Of a DNA stretch of 64,000 bases, positions 45,101 through 55,100 are shown piece after piece. A program made the translations under genes and the position numbers. The stretch covers positions 38,196,979-38,260,978 of the forward strand of contig NC_090704.1 in NCBI RefSeq assembly GCF_040954835.1, in the 5' to 3' direction. The notes below the pieces were generated by a model. It saw only the letters and a program-made list of their open reading frames with translations. It was not told the origin of the DNA and made no database searches. Origin of the DNA: Lepisosteus oculatus (lineage: Eukaryota > Chordata > Actinopteri > Semionotiformes > Lepisosteidae). Position 1 is the stretch's first letter. Every line of letters starts with the position of its first letter.

Positions 45101-48089
45101 TTTTATAAATAAAGACATATTTGCTCCAGTTGCAAAACACTATGTATGATAAGATCACCAAACATGCTCTCTATGGAGTTTTTCCATAACACAAATCTTA
45201 ATCGTTATTTGATCAATTGAAGTCACAATCTTAAAAGGCGACTTCAGTAAAAACTGAAGCACTGATGCACACTGAGCTGAAGATGTCTCTTGGAAGGCAG
45301 GAACATTTTAACAATTGCTTGTGTTTCTATGCAAGATAACATCAGTTACCTTGACTGTATAGATATGTGGTATCGATTTTCCTGGAAAATTACGTGAAAA
45401 AGCGCAGGCAGCTTTGGAAACTGCTGTCAGGCTTATGAGTTTGTAGTCACACCTGTGTGGCAAAGGTCACATTCTCAGCCACAAACACAGACCTCTTATG
45501 GCCTTTAAAAACCTGTTCCAATGGCATCAGGACATGCATGACAACGATTAAAAGGCCTGTTTTGGGAAAGATGTGAATAGTGTGAAACGTGAATAATGAA
45601 TGTACATAACCTTGGTTTAACACATTTCAAAGTAATAGAAAGTATTTAGTAAAAAATGTGGTACTAATAACAGTACCTTACTTTTATACTTATCTGAACA
45701 AGGTGGAAGCTCAGCCATGAGCTTTCTAACCTTTGTTCTTAACTCCATTAACAGTACCTGTCACGTGTTCAGTTTCTTGAAGCACCTTCAGCATTTTTCC
45801 CTCAGCTACAGCTGTATACATGACAGTCAACCAAATAATAGCAGATATCTCCTCTTGCCCCTTCTGTTATGTGGTTGCCAGATGGGTGTGATTCAGATGG
45901 AGTCTCTAGCTGATGTCTTTCAGTAATGTACAAGGTACATCGTCTGAAAAGAGACAGTGCTCCCCATTTTGATGAGTATATCCTGTTGGAAACTAAATGT
46001 GATCTGGTCTTAGAAAATGGCTTTCACTAACCACCTAAGAACAAAAAATATTTTTAAATATCCTTTGGTGATGAGGCCAAGAGGTACTCGGCCTTGATCC
46101 TGACTCCTGATTGGCACCTGGAGTGCAGCTTTTCAGTGGTTTGAGAGGATAGATCACTTGAAAGCTCATACGCGTCCAACATGCATCTTGTCAGATGGAG
46201 GCTTTTACAGCATTGTGAACAATGCATTTCCTAATAGTACATCTGACTTAAAAGACTACAAGAAAATGCTGAATAACGGCACATTTCTACAAATGACCAC
46301 TGACTTTCATTAAACAGTTTGAGACTTGTCCACACCAAATATTTACCACAAAGTCATTTGTTAATTTGGAATTTCTGATTCATTTAATACAACCACCCTT
46401 TTCTTAGTTTAGTAACACCAATGAGATTTTTTGTAACAGACAAAATTACACTATTAACTATAATAATACTTCTGTATTTCTGAGCTTTGACTTGTACAAC
46501 AACTTTTTTGCCTTCTTTTCTTTCCACAGCACCTAAATGAAGAAAAAGGACAGTTTAACAAGTTTTATTTTTTGATAAAATGACCATTTATCTCTTACTC
46601 TTTGCTGTTGTGGTTACACTTTAGGTCTGCTAAAAGCTGAAGTCTTGAGTTCAGTTCAAGTTTTCTTTCTAGTTAAAATGACCTGGACAGAACTTCAAAT
46701 CTAGAAGTACATTGCAAACTTGTTTCTCTGGCAAAAACTGGCAAGAAATTTGATCACAGAGTACTGGAATAACTTAATTGTCTAAAAGTTAAGCAGCATT
46801 AAATCATGACCCTGACTGAAATACATATATGTGGTGGAGATGAGGTGCTTATTTTTTATTTTGCCACGTGTTTTTACTATATAGATAGCAATGTTGAGTA
46901 CTATTAAATAATTCAAAGAAATGGGATGTAAAAGTAATGTATAAGTTGGATACTGGAAAATTGGAAACACCATTTGAAACAGCTGTATATCCCAAGAGAA
47001 ATCTTACAAAGTTTCAACATTTATAATTCAATATTTACTTCAGTGTGGTTCAAAATTTCAAGTTTATTCATAGATTTTAAACAACAGTTAAAACATTTTT
47101 TTTAGAAAAATGTGGAAAGCAGCACTGCTTGAGCAGCTGTGAATGAAAAGACCACATTGCAAATCTTGGAGATGCTTTTGGTATGCAAAGATATCATTAT
47201 GTTCTAAAAAAATAAGAGTCCACATGGTTTGTATTTTGCTTCTGATCAGAACATTACAATACAGTGTTCTCTCTAAATGAAATTCAGATTAGATCACGGA
47301 GAAAACTGTGGCGTTTGAGAATTTAGCATTCTTTTCATGTTGTACATTAAATCAAACTAGCTGGTCAAAAAAGTCTAAAATACTGTGTCTGCAGACATTT
47401 TAAGTGTTTTAGCTTACAATATGTTTTAGCTTCCCTTCAATTAATTTACTTTTAGACATTACTAACTTAAAATTTCCAATTGCTTATCAGCTAGCCTGCT
47501 GCTAAAAACTCTATAATGTTCCGCAAAAGGAGAAGGTAGACATGTGCAAGTATTCATCTGACATGCTGAAGTTCCAGAGCCATTTGCCATTCAACTTGTG
47601 AAGTTCTGCCTTATTGGAGAGTGCATTTAATTTAGAGGAGTGATCTCTCTTACTGACAACACTTGACAGTACGCTGCGCTTTGACGGTGACTCTGGCCTA
47701 CCCCATTCTGGTAAACTTAGCATCATATTCCAGGTTTGATACAGTAGTGTCTGCTCTACAGGGCTCATTGTTAACTCTGAGCAACTACCTTTACTGTTTG
47801 AGCCATTTTGGAGGATTTCTTCACAATAACAATTTCACAATTTTGAAAACAAATTTTAGAGAGATGGGATGCGATGGAAGAGGCTAGTGGGCGAGGCAAT
47901 GGACTGGCTTCCTTTTGAGACGCCACTTCAGTAAGTTAGTAAGAAAACAAATTCAGGACAAAAACAGCAAACAAAGAAATGAAGATCTGGATTTCCAAAA
48001 AAGACTGGATTTTCTTTTAGAAACTTACCAGAGCTGTAGTTTAACCCTTCGTCCATCTAACAAGATAGTTGTTGTCTTGTAATCAATTC
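29908..48089 (-). CDS. rab40b: RAB40B, SOCS-box Rab GTPase (exons 2-6; exon 1 not in window)
   Basis: RAB40 proteins join a Rab-like GTPase domain to a C-terminal SOCS box and act as substrate receptors of Cullin-5 ubiquitin ligases. RAB40B is linked to vesicle sorting and cytoskeletal regulation. Five exons join in frame: 48089-48029, 41431-41371, 36146-36069, 33201-32979, 30182-29908, encoding about 232 residues plus TAG. Switch I (GIDYKTTTI), the atypical G3 motif WDTSGQG, the divergent G4 VGNRLHL and G5 EVSPL are visible. The SOCS BC-box ([10 protein letters not shown]) and Cul5-box (LPLP) follow. The protein ends in CKIS, a CaaX-type prenylation motif. About 46 N-terminal residues, including the P-loop, are missing, so exon 1 lies outside or was not recognised. 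RAB40C is the alternative, but the foxk2-wdr45b neighbours support RAB40B. Confidence 0.95.
30183..32978 (-). other. rab40b: rab40b intron 5
   Basis: 2.8 kb intron, about half of it occupied by a same-strand CR1 LINE relic (31437-32940) that reaches to within about 40 bases of the exon 5 donor. The remainder shows nothing recognisable. Confidence 0.85.
31437..32940 (-). mobile_element. CR1-clade LINE, 5'-truncated relic of ORF2
   Basis: On the minus strand, broken frames carry CR1 reverse-transcriptase landmarks in order: an NYR-like block near 32.34 kb, IYLDFQKA at 32135-32112 followed by a one-base frameshift, IYVNDLD-like sequence near 32.0 kb, a degenerate FADD box (FADFTK, 31954-31934), then QRVVGVWN near 31.58 kb and [11 protein letters not shown] near 31.51 kb, the usual C-terminus. 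The 3' end has the short 'gttcttatgttct' tail. Many stops and frameshifts show it is inactive. Confidence 0.8.
32979..33201 (-). CDS. rab40b: rab40b exon 5 (G4 and G5)
   Basis: 223 bases, acceptor cccag and donor GTAATG. It encodes [19 protein letters not shown] through RLWKPNK, including the divergent G4 (GNRLHL instead of NKxD) and SPL at G5. Open reading beyond the donor is intronic. Confidence 0.95.
34645..34815 (-). mobile_element. SINE fragment with 'ttaacctggtaaaata' type tail
   Basis: Read on the minus strand, a B-box-like 'gggctcaaatcac' precedes 'cttgagcaaggtcagattg', and the 3' end is 'cttaattgatttacctggtaaaatagggg'. This end resembles a LINE-borrowed SINE tail common in fishes. 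The 5' head is not clear, so the family assignment is tentative. Confidence 0.5.
35345..35665 (-). mobile_element. CR1-clade LINE relic (second copy)
   Basis: On the minus strand, the region from the FADD box onward (cttaagtttgtagatacc, a decayed KFADDT) through 'aaagggaattaaaaaaag' to 'caaaactgagagcaagagac' follows the same order as the CR1 copy at 31.4-32.9 kb. It is strongly decayed. Confidence 0.6.
36069..36146 (-). CDS. rab40b: rab40b exon 4
   Basis: 78 bases, phase 0 to 0, acceptor cacag and donor GTATGC. It encodes [19 protein letters not shown] followed by WIKEIDE, the core strand and helix after switch II. Confidence 0.95.
36423..36500 (+). mobile_element. Solitary Tc1-type element terminus
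   Basis: The stretch tgccttgcaaaagtattcag followed by 'acacttcttgtactgtcccattttgtaaagttaca' matches the outer end of fish Tc1-like transposons as I know it. No transposase and no matching opposite end were seen nearby, so it is a remnant. Confidence 0.65.
37425..37444 (+). repeat. Homopolymer run of 20 G
   Basis: Twenty uninterrupted G residues in rab40b intron 3. Such runs are unstable, prone to sequencing error and able to form G-quadruplexes. Confidence 0.95.
41371..41431 (-). CDS. rab40b: rab40b exon 3 (G3)
   Basis: 61 bases, acceptor tttcag and donor GTAGGA. It encodes (W)[17 protein letters not shown] followed by GAQ. DTSGQG replaces the DTAGQE of ordinary Rabs, as in the whole RAB40 family. 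A V-SINE starts about 45 bases upstream of the acceptor. Confidence 0.95.
41478..41797 (+). mobile_element. V-SINE (tRNA-derived SINE), near complete
   Basis: Modules in order: tRNA-like A-box (tttggcgcagtggttagcac), weak B-box region (gagtaaaattccgg), V-SINE core (gttcagtttgtgtgttctcc...ggtttcctcccgcagtccaaaaacatactgg), 3' section (actggcattcagggcgtagc...ggataaagcgttta) and a GGAT-repeat tail. It lies antisense to rab40b in intron 2. About 15-20 percent decay by eye, so old but well preserved. Confidence 0.8.
44440..44520 (+). mobile_element. Non-LTR retroelement 3' end
   Basis: The stretch acgcatttcattgtactt followed by 'aggtacatatgacaataaacttaaacttgaa' is a 3' terminus I know from dispersed fish retroposons, ending in AATAAA-like and 'cttgaa' repeats. 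Only the tail is identifiable. Confidence 0.5.
48029..48089 (-). CDS. rab40b: rab40b exon 2 (switch I / G2)
   Basis: 61 bases, acceptor tgacag and donor GTAAGT. It encodes [19 protein letters not shown] and ends within the Trp codon of the G3 motif. The entry phase (GA completing Gly) matches the known RAB40 exon 1/2 border. Confidence 0.94.
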
Positions 48090-48604
48090 CTGTCAAAGAT
48101 GAGAAGAAAATATTAGAGTTATCTGAATTCGGGTGAAAAAAATGCAGCATGCACACATAACACGTAACACCCACTGATATGAGAGAAAGGATTGTATTGT
48201 GTCTCTGTACGAGAAACAAATGGGAAGTCAGCAGTGTCACCTATGATAACAGATCAAAGGCAATGGAGAATAAAATTCACTTGCTTCATTCAGAATGTCT
48301 CCTTTTTCAGTTGATAGGAAAAAAATCAGGCATTTCTCATTTGTTTTATAAAACCAAAATCTTGCTTTGATATTTTTTGAGAACTCAAGAACTGATTATC
48401 TCTTTAAACAGCCATTTATTCAATTACATGGTGAACAATTCAAAAACTACCAGCACATCCTTCAGTGATCATTCAGTTGTTCATTCAGAATAATTCAGTG
48501 GCAAATTCTACATGAAATTCACAGCCCCATTTGCATCCTGCAATCTGTTGGTCAGGCAGATTGAGCATTGTAGTCCAGGCATTACAGGTTCTAGTGTGGG
48601 CTAT

Positions 48605-49138
48605 GTTATTAATAATAATTAATAATAATTGCTTACACTTATATAGCGCTTTTCTGGACACTCCACTCAAAGCGCTTTACAGGTAATGGGGACTCCCCTC
48701 CACCACCACCAATGTGCAGCATCCACCTGGATGATGCGACGGCAGCCATAGTGCGCCAGAACGCTCACCACACATCAGCTATCAGTGGGGAGGAGAGCAG
48801 AGTAATGTAGCCAATTCATAGAGGGGGATTATTAGGAGGCCATGATTAGTAAGGGCCAATTGGAAATTTGGCCAGGACACCGGGGTACACCCCTACTCTT
48901 TTCGAGAAGCGCCCTGGGATTTTTTTAATGACCACAGAGAGTCAGGACCTCGGTTTTACGTCTCATCCGAAGGACGGCGCCTGTTTACAGTATAGTGTCC
49001 CCATCACTATACTGGGGCATTAGGACCCACATGGACCACAGGGTGAGCGCCCCCTGCTGGCCCCACTAACACCTCTTCCAGCAGCAACCTTAGTCTTTCC
49101 CAGGAGGTCTCCCATCCAGGTACTGACCAGGCTGACCT
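48605..49138 (-). mobile_element. 5S rRNA-derived SINE, 5'-truncated
   Basis: On the minus strand, the element opens with ggtcagcctggtcagtacct, then ggatgggagacctcctggg (49138-49096). This is the 3' half of a 5S rRNA gene with a few changes, so the first ~65 bases with the main internal promoter are missing. A long well-preserved body follows, ending in 'tgtaaagcgctttgagtggagtgtccagaaaagcgctatataagtg' and an AAT-rich tail. The body is a very common fish repeat and is cleaner than the other repeats here, so this insertion is relatively young. Confidence 0.75.
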
Positions 49139-50817
49139 GCATTATTAGGCAAATGCAGCCAGACTTCCCAAAGAAAAAAATCTAGATTTTCCATTTGCCA
49201 CCTTCGCTGTCTGTGTTTGTAACTGAGCAATGTATACTTGCACATCAGTGACCTCTGTCTAAGCACTAGAAAGCGTCCCACCATTCCTTCAGAATTTCTC
49301 ACTCTGAGGCCCTAACTCCAGCTTTGGTGTTTTAGGCGAAATACCAATCATGAAAATTACTTAAAATACCCTCCTGCCAGCTATACCTTTCCATATCTAT
49401 CCAAGGTTATCACCACAATACAGTACTTTTCAGAGAGAGCACCACTTCACACTTTAAAAGGAACATGCTAGCATGTACCATGTCATTTGGAAACACTGTA
49501 CCAGCAATCAGTTTTTGCCTAAAGATCTTTAATGGACTGAAGGTTTACAGAACACTTCAGCCGAGCAATGATGCAATACAATGCAATTCTCTTTGATGCA
49601 CAAAAACCAAAAAGTTGGTAGACATGTACTGTAGCATTTAATATTGTATCTGCTAAAGAACCCTCTTGTTTTCCTCACGAATGGAGGCTGTTGTGTCAGG
49701 TTCATATGAGTAGCTGACAAAGCCTTCTACATTCACTGTAATTTTCTGAGATTCTTTTTGTTACACTGGTGCTTAGGGATAGAAAGGCCTCAGTTAAAAG
49801 CAAAAGTCTTTCTTGAAATTTTACATAATATTGGTCTTATAACAAGCATGTGTTTATACCTTTCAAAGTCACTTAAGAGGTTAAACCCTCTAGGTGCATC
49901 TTTGAAACTTAAAACTTCATGCAATCTGACTAAACCTGTAAATAAAACTGCTGATAAAGCTTTGCAAGATCCAAAGACCTTCAGATTTGCTATATTAATT
50001 ACAGGGTTGAAATATTATTACAATAATAATGAAAGAAATGGCATGGAAATTACTAGAATTTCATAGACCTACAGTACATGATCTCCTTAAAATGGAATTC
50101 AGTGGGTGGCAAAGGTAAAATTATACTGTTGAATTTTAGAAAAGTATTCCATAGCCCTTTCAGATAATTAATTTTAAGATGAATTAATTCACAATAAATC
50201 TACAACATTCTGTAGCTTTGTCAGGTGCTGATAACAGGAGGCATACAAATAAATCAAAACGTAACCAAAGAAAAATGCAGTTTTCAAAATATAAAAAAAT
50301 AAGTTAAAACACATTTTCCAAAGCTCAAAACTATGATGAACAAAATGATTTAACATGAAATTTCATCTCCGTCCGAGGCTCAGTATTGGACCCACACAGG
50401 AATGAGTTTCAGTGGAGGCAACCATTAACCAAAAATCACCTTTTCCTGAAAAGCAGGTGAAAATGTAACCTATACCACCTTCCAAGGTGTACTGTGTACA
50501 CAGAACCTTAAAGTACAGTATATTCAACCGCTGAGCTTAGGAGCAGGGGGTAATGATGTTTAACTAATAACAACGCAAGCCCTGGTCCACTTTCAAAGCA
50601 ATCTATTTAAGTGGTATTTCTATACACATTATTATATATAGTGTAGTGAATAGAGCAGGTCCCTGAGCTGTCACCCCCTTTAAAATAACATAGCTCTACA
50701 GACTTTCACACACTGCCTCAGCGAACAGTCAGAAATTACATAGCAAGGGGACCAGGATAGGTCATTATAATCTGTGTAAGTCATGTTGGAAAAGAAACAG
50801 TAGACAAATCAATATTA

Positions 50818-50935
50818 TGAGGCACTGGTGATTCAGTGGTTGAACGCTTGCCTTGGGTGCCAAAGACTCAGGTTTGATAGCTAGCCAATGCATCACAGCT
50901 GTTCTTTACTAGGTGTAGGCAAATTGACAGACATA
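50818..50935 (+). mobile_element. tRNA-derived SINE fragment
   Basis: An A-box-like gtgattcagtggttgaacgc and a B-box-like aggtttgatagc are spaced as in a tRNA gene (about 40 bases). A complete cloverleaf cannot be formed, and the following sequence does not resemble tRNA, so I read it as a SINE head, not a gene. Confidence 0.45.
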
Positions 50936-51934
50936 ATAGTTTCTTCCAAAGCTGTACATGTAATGGACATTCAACTACACCAAAACAAAAAGGAATTCAA
51001 ATGGATTGAGACCCTTTGATTTCCAAGGCCTTTGCGTAATTCAGATACTGAATTGGCCATGACAACCAGCAGTGGCATGGGGGTCATTGCTACTGACTTG
51101 CTCCAAGGTTCAAGGTACTTGGACAGCAAATGCAATGTGGAGTCTGCATGTTCTACTCAGGTCTAAAAGGGGTTTTTCTCTGTGCTCCTATCTCATTCAT
51201 CCTCTCACAGACTCGACAGGCTTTTACAATTGATTGGCTACTCCAGACTGTCCCATTGTCCAGGTGGGGTTTCATACTTGGGGGGTATGTTATCAGTACA
51301 ACCAATTCTGAATATGTAGCTATGGAGAAAAATATGGCCTCCTGTCTTTTGTGGCTTTTCTGATGCTCTGAGCTTTTTATGAAATTCAATACTATAAAAA
51401 GCTTCCAGCGAAAGCTGCTGATTTATTATACCCAAAGGTCTTTTCTTTTTCTTTCTTTTGATTTTCTCTCTGTTTCCCAGAACCATTAAAAATGACTTCA
51501 TGATATTTTTCTGATTTACTAAACTATATTTCATGTTGTAATGCTATGTGTTAGGGATTATTCCTTTGGAAGGCATGCAGTATACAATATAATTACACTG
51601 TGCTACTAATCTTATTACTAGGAGAAACAAATATAAAGAATCTTGGTGTAAGAAAAACAAAACCGAGCCACATCAACCTATTTTACAAACTGGTTTAGTG
51701 TGAGCCAAGCCAGATGTGTTGGCAATTAAGTAAAGTTTCAAAAGACAGTCACTGTCTGTAGTAATATGTAACAGCTTAACATGTGTGAGGTAATGAAAAT
51801 AAGGGACACATTTCAGCATTTGAGTAAAACATTAATTTGAAAATTCTTTAAATTTAAGAAATTTTAGATATCTAAGATTCAAAATGCACGTCTTTTGAAT
51901 GACAAAAGGCTGGTAATTGTATTGTGGCAGAATC

Positions 51935-52115
51935 CTAGCTCAGCAGCTGTGTGGAGGAGTGGTTAGGGCTCCAGATTTGCAATTTGCTTGCATGTGGGGT
52001 TTTGTACACTGAACAAGGAACTTCACTCAGATTGCTTCAGTAGAATGTCCACTGCAATATATGACTACAAATGTAAGTCATCATTTTGGATAAAAGCAAC
52101 AGGCAAACAAATTAA
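51935..52115 (+). mobile_element. tRNA-derived SINE with L2-like tail
   Basis: The tRNA-like head gtggaggagtggttaggg is followed by 'ctgaacaaggaacttcactcagattgcttcagta' and the widely shared 3' end 'gtaagtcatcattttggataaaagca'. The layout (tRNA head, unrelated body, LINE-type tail) is standard for this fish SINE group. The copy is decayed, especially at the B box. Confidence 0.65.
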
Positions 52116-55100
52116 ATTATAATAGTTAATGATTAGTAACAGATTATGTCAGACAGATGGATTTTGACCTAAGGAAACTAATCTCAACTCAAGACTGCAG
52201 TATCATTCAATTAACTGTAACAAAGAGACAGAAGGTGAAATTGCACGTTAGTCCAGAAATAAAATGTTCTTTACCTCAAACTACAAATGATCTTAAAGAC
52301 ATGAGGTACTGCAATGTAAACTAATATGTGAGAGGACCTCTATGTGTATGAGCAAAAACAGTCTGTGGAAATTCACCAAACACAAATGTTAACCATGGAA
52401 ACAAAAGAAGTAAAGATGATACACTGCTACCAAAACAGTGTGAGAAAGATAAAATTCAACAAAAACAAATCTGACACAGGCAGAAAGAAATGGAAGCTAA
52501 CTGCAGAAGAGGTTTTGAATCACAAAATCACAAAAGAGCTGTGCTGCTACAAGCAATGAGCTGTGATGTTCTGACGAGTGACAGTGAAAGAAAGATAAAA
52601 CTGGAAAAATCCAAATATTCCAACAGTTCAGATCATTTCAGACATTCAACATCCCACATCACAGAATTAGAGTGCTTCACAATGACATTAAAAATGCCCA
52701 GAAACGATGGTGAAGACGATGCTACAGATCACTCTGTGAAGTCTGCCTGCAAGACAAGCCTTTTCATGTTGTGTTTAACTATACAAAAATAGACATCAAT
52801 GTATAAAAATCTCATCTAGTGGAAACATGGTTGTGACTGTATTGTATATTTTTTTATTTCATTCTGATAAGAATGATTTGTATCAATAATCACAGTGACA
52901 AAGACTTTGAAACCTGGAGTACAGGACTTTCATTCTTCTTGGAACTGTAAATTTATACATCTCAACATAATGCACCACAAAAACAATTTCCCTTTGATGG
53001 CTAAAAGGACAAAACAAAGATTCTTCTTGTTTTAAAGAAAAAAAAATAATCCTGTTTAAAGTTGTGTTGAAATCTAAACTCTAATTTGTCTCAGAAATAG
53101 TATTGAAAGTATATAACAAGCAAAGAAATTCTGTGATGATTTATTATCAAGAAACAGATCAAAGCAAGTGGGATTATGAGGAAGAGAAAGCACACTCCCT
53201 CTAAAAACAGTGTAGCACGTAAAGTTGGTAGCTCTTCTCCCCATCACTTCATCAAATCTGTTTGATTTGAGGGCAGAGGTTTCTGAAGCCACAAGAAAAC
53301 AATTTAAACCTTTAAACATGACAGGAATTACTGCCTGCAATACCATACAAATTAACGCACTCATTTCAAATAAAGAAGTAATATGTCCCCATACAGAAAT
53401 TAATTCTAGGAAATGGGACTAGATGTGAGTATCTGCCATTTTCAACCTTATTTTTTTAAATATTGAAAAGGCAGACTGCATGTTAATCTCCTAGCACCCA
53501 CTGCAAACACCTAACCTTGGGGCCTGATGTTTTGCTCAGTCTAGAGAAATGCAAATGGATAGCTGACAAAGCCCAGTGAAAATCAAATTCTGGCTAATAA
53601 TAAAATCTTTACAATTATACGTACAATGCCTGCTGGACTGCTGATCCCAGATTGTGCATTACACAGACTGTACATTTCATATCAATACCCATACTTACTC
53701 TTACTCTTAAATCATCCACAAAAAATATCATACCTCTGTTCTAATTTTTTAATGAATTATGAAAGAAAGTGGACAGCATTTTCATCACTTAAAAAGTAGC
53801 TCAGTTTAAACCAAAAGATGCACCTTTGAATAGGAAACAAAGGCCCACTGGACACGTCCTATCCCTTTTCACATGCACAGACACATGTCTGCACCCACAG
53901 GAGTTTTCTCTCAGTGTATCTTTTTATTTTTTTCCTGAAGGGCAGATAGGGAACAACAGAAGGTGGGTTTGGAAATGAACAAATAAGAACACAGCACAGT
54001 TAACCACAGTGGCATCTGCTATTGTGTGTTCTTTATTTTTGCTTCAATAAATAAAAATAGAGGAAGCTGTTTCTTAGTGTTTGCCTGCAGTACACTCTGG
54101 CTTTGAAAAGAAGGTTCTTTATAATCAACGAATGTCAAAAAATTGCTTATTCCTGACAGCATTGTTCTGAATCAAAGGCTGCTAATAACAGACCTCTTCC
54201 AGGTTATGTAAGGGAGCACTCACTTGAGCTGACACTATTTCTTCAGCTCTTGAGATGGAGAATCAAAGAGCTGCCGAACTCTAGTGGTTCTTGGGTCTTT
54301 GTGAATGATTCATGTTTTAAACAAATGTATGTATTAAATGAGAACAGTGTTGCTTTATCTGCTTCTGACAGCATAATATTAACCATGCACACACGCCACA
54401 GGCACAGAGGAGAGGAAGATTTATTTTATTTCAATGCACCAGACTGACAATGTCCAGGAGGTATCACACGGGTATCTGATTTTCTTCATATTTACTTGAT
54501 TTGAGGTACCTCTCTTTGAAAATTAAAATTAGTAAACATACATCTATATTCAAGGAATTTCAATCATGCATGTGATAAGCTGGAAAAAGATGCAGGAATG
54601 CATCTAACACTTATATAAAATTGCTGAGGAGACAGAGCTCTCACAATATGGTCAATATGTGCACTTGATCCAAAAAAGCCATTCTAGGCAACTTAAAAGG
54701 AGCCATCTACACCCAGGAGACATAGTTGACTGCTTGCAAATCAGTGAGAAAGGTATCTAGGAGATACTGCAAAGAAAGCATCAGATGCACCAACAGCTAA
54801 TTCAGGTTTTTAGGTTTTTATAGAACAAAGAATAAAATACTATCTTTATTAATGATAGTGTATGATGTGTAGAATCAGATCTCAATGGGACAAAATAGCA
54901 CAATGAAGAATACAAAAAGGCACCTTAATCAAATTGTCTAGAAGCAGTAAACAGCTATGAAGCAAGAGCACATAAATCTAGAGTTCTTTCACACTCTGAA
55001 CACCAGCTGAAAGTTAAAACATCAATATTTAAAATACTATCTCTAAGTGTTAAAAAATAAACTTTTTATTTTCAAGTGTAAATGGGGTAGCTTTAGAGAA

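Larger units (their letters stand above)
41432..48028 (-). other. rab40b: rab40b intron 2
   Basis: 6.6 kb intron. It contains a V-SINE next to exon 3 and a non-LTR 3' tail at 44.44-44.52 kb. Otherwise it is AT-rich with no recognisable feature. Confidence 0.85.

Noticed and set aside
49096..49138. Possible 5S rRNA gene
   Set aside because: Only about 40 bases of the 3' half match, attached to a long repeat body, so it is a SINE head and not a gene.
50818..50900. Possible tRNA gene
   Set aside because: A-box and B-box-like stretches exist, but no full cloverleaf or acceptor stem forms. A SINE head explains it better.
52344..52792. Two overlapping open frames of 71 and 100 codons
   Set aside because: Lys/Asn/Ser-rich chance frames in AT-rich intron with no known homologue and no conserved motif.
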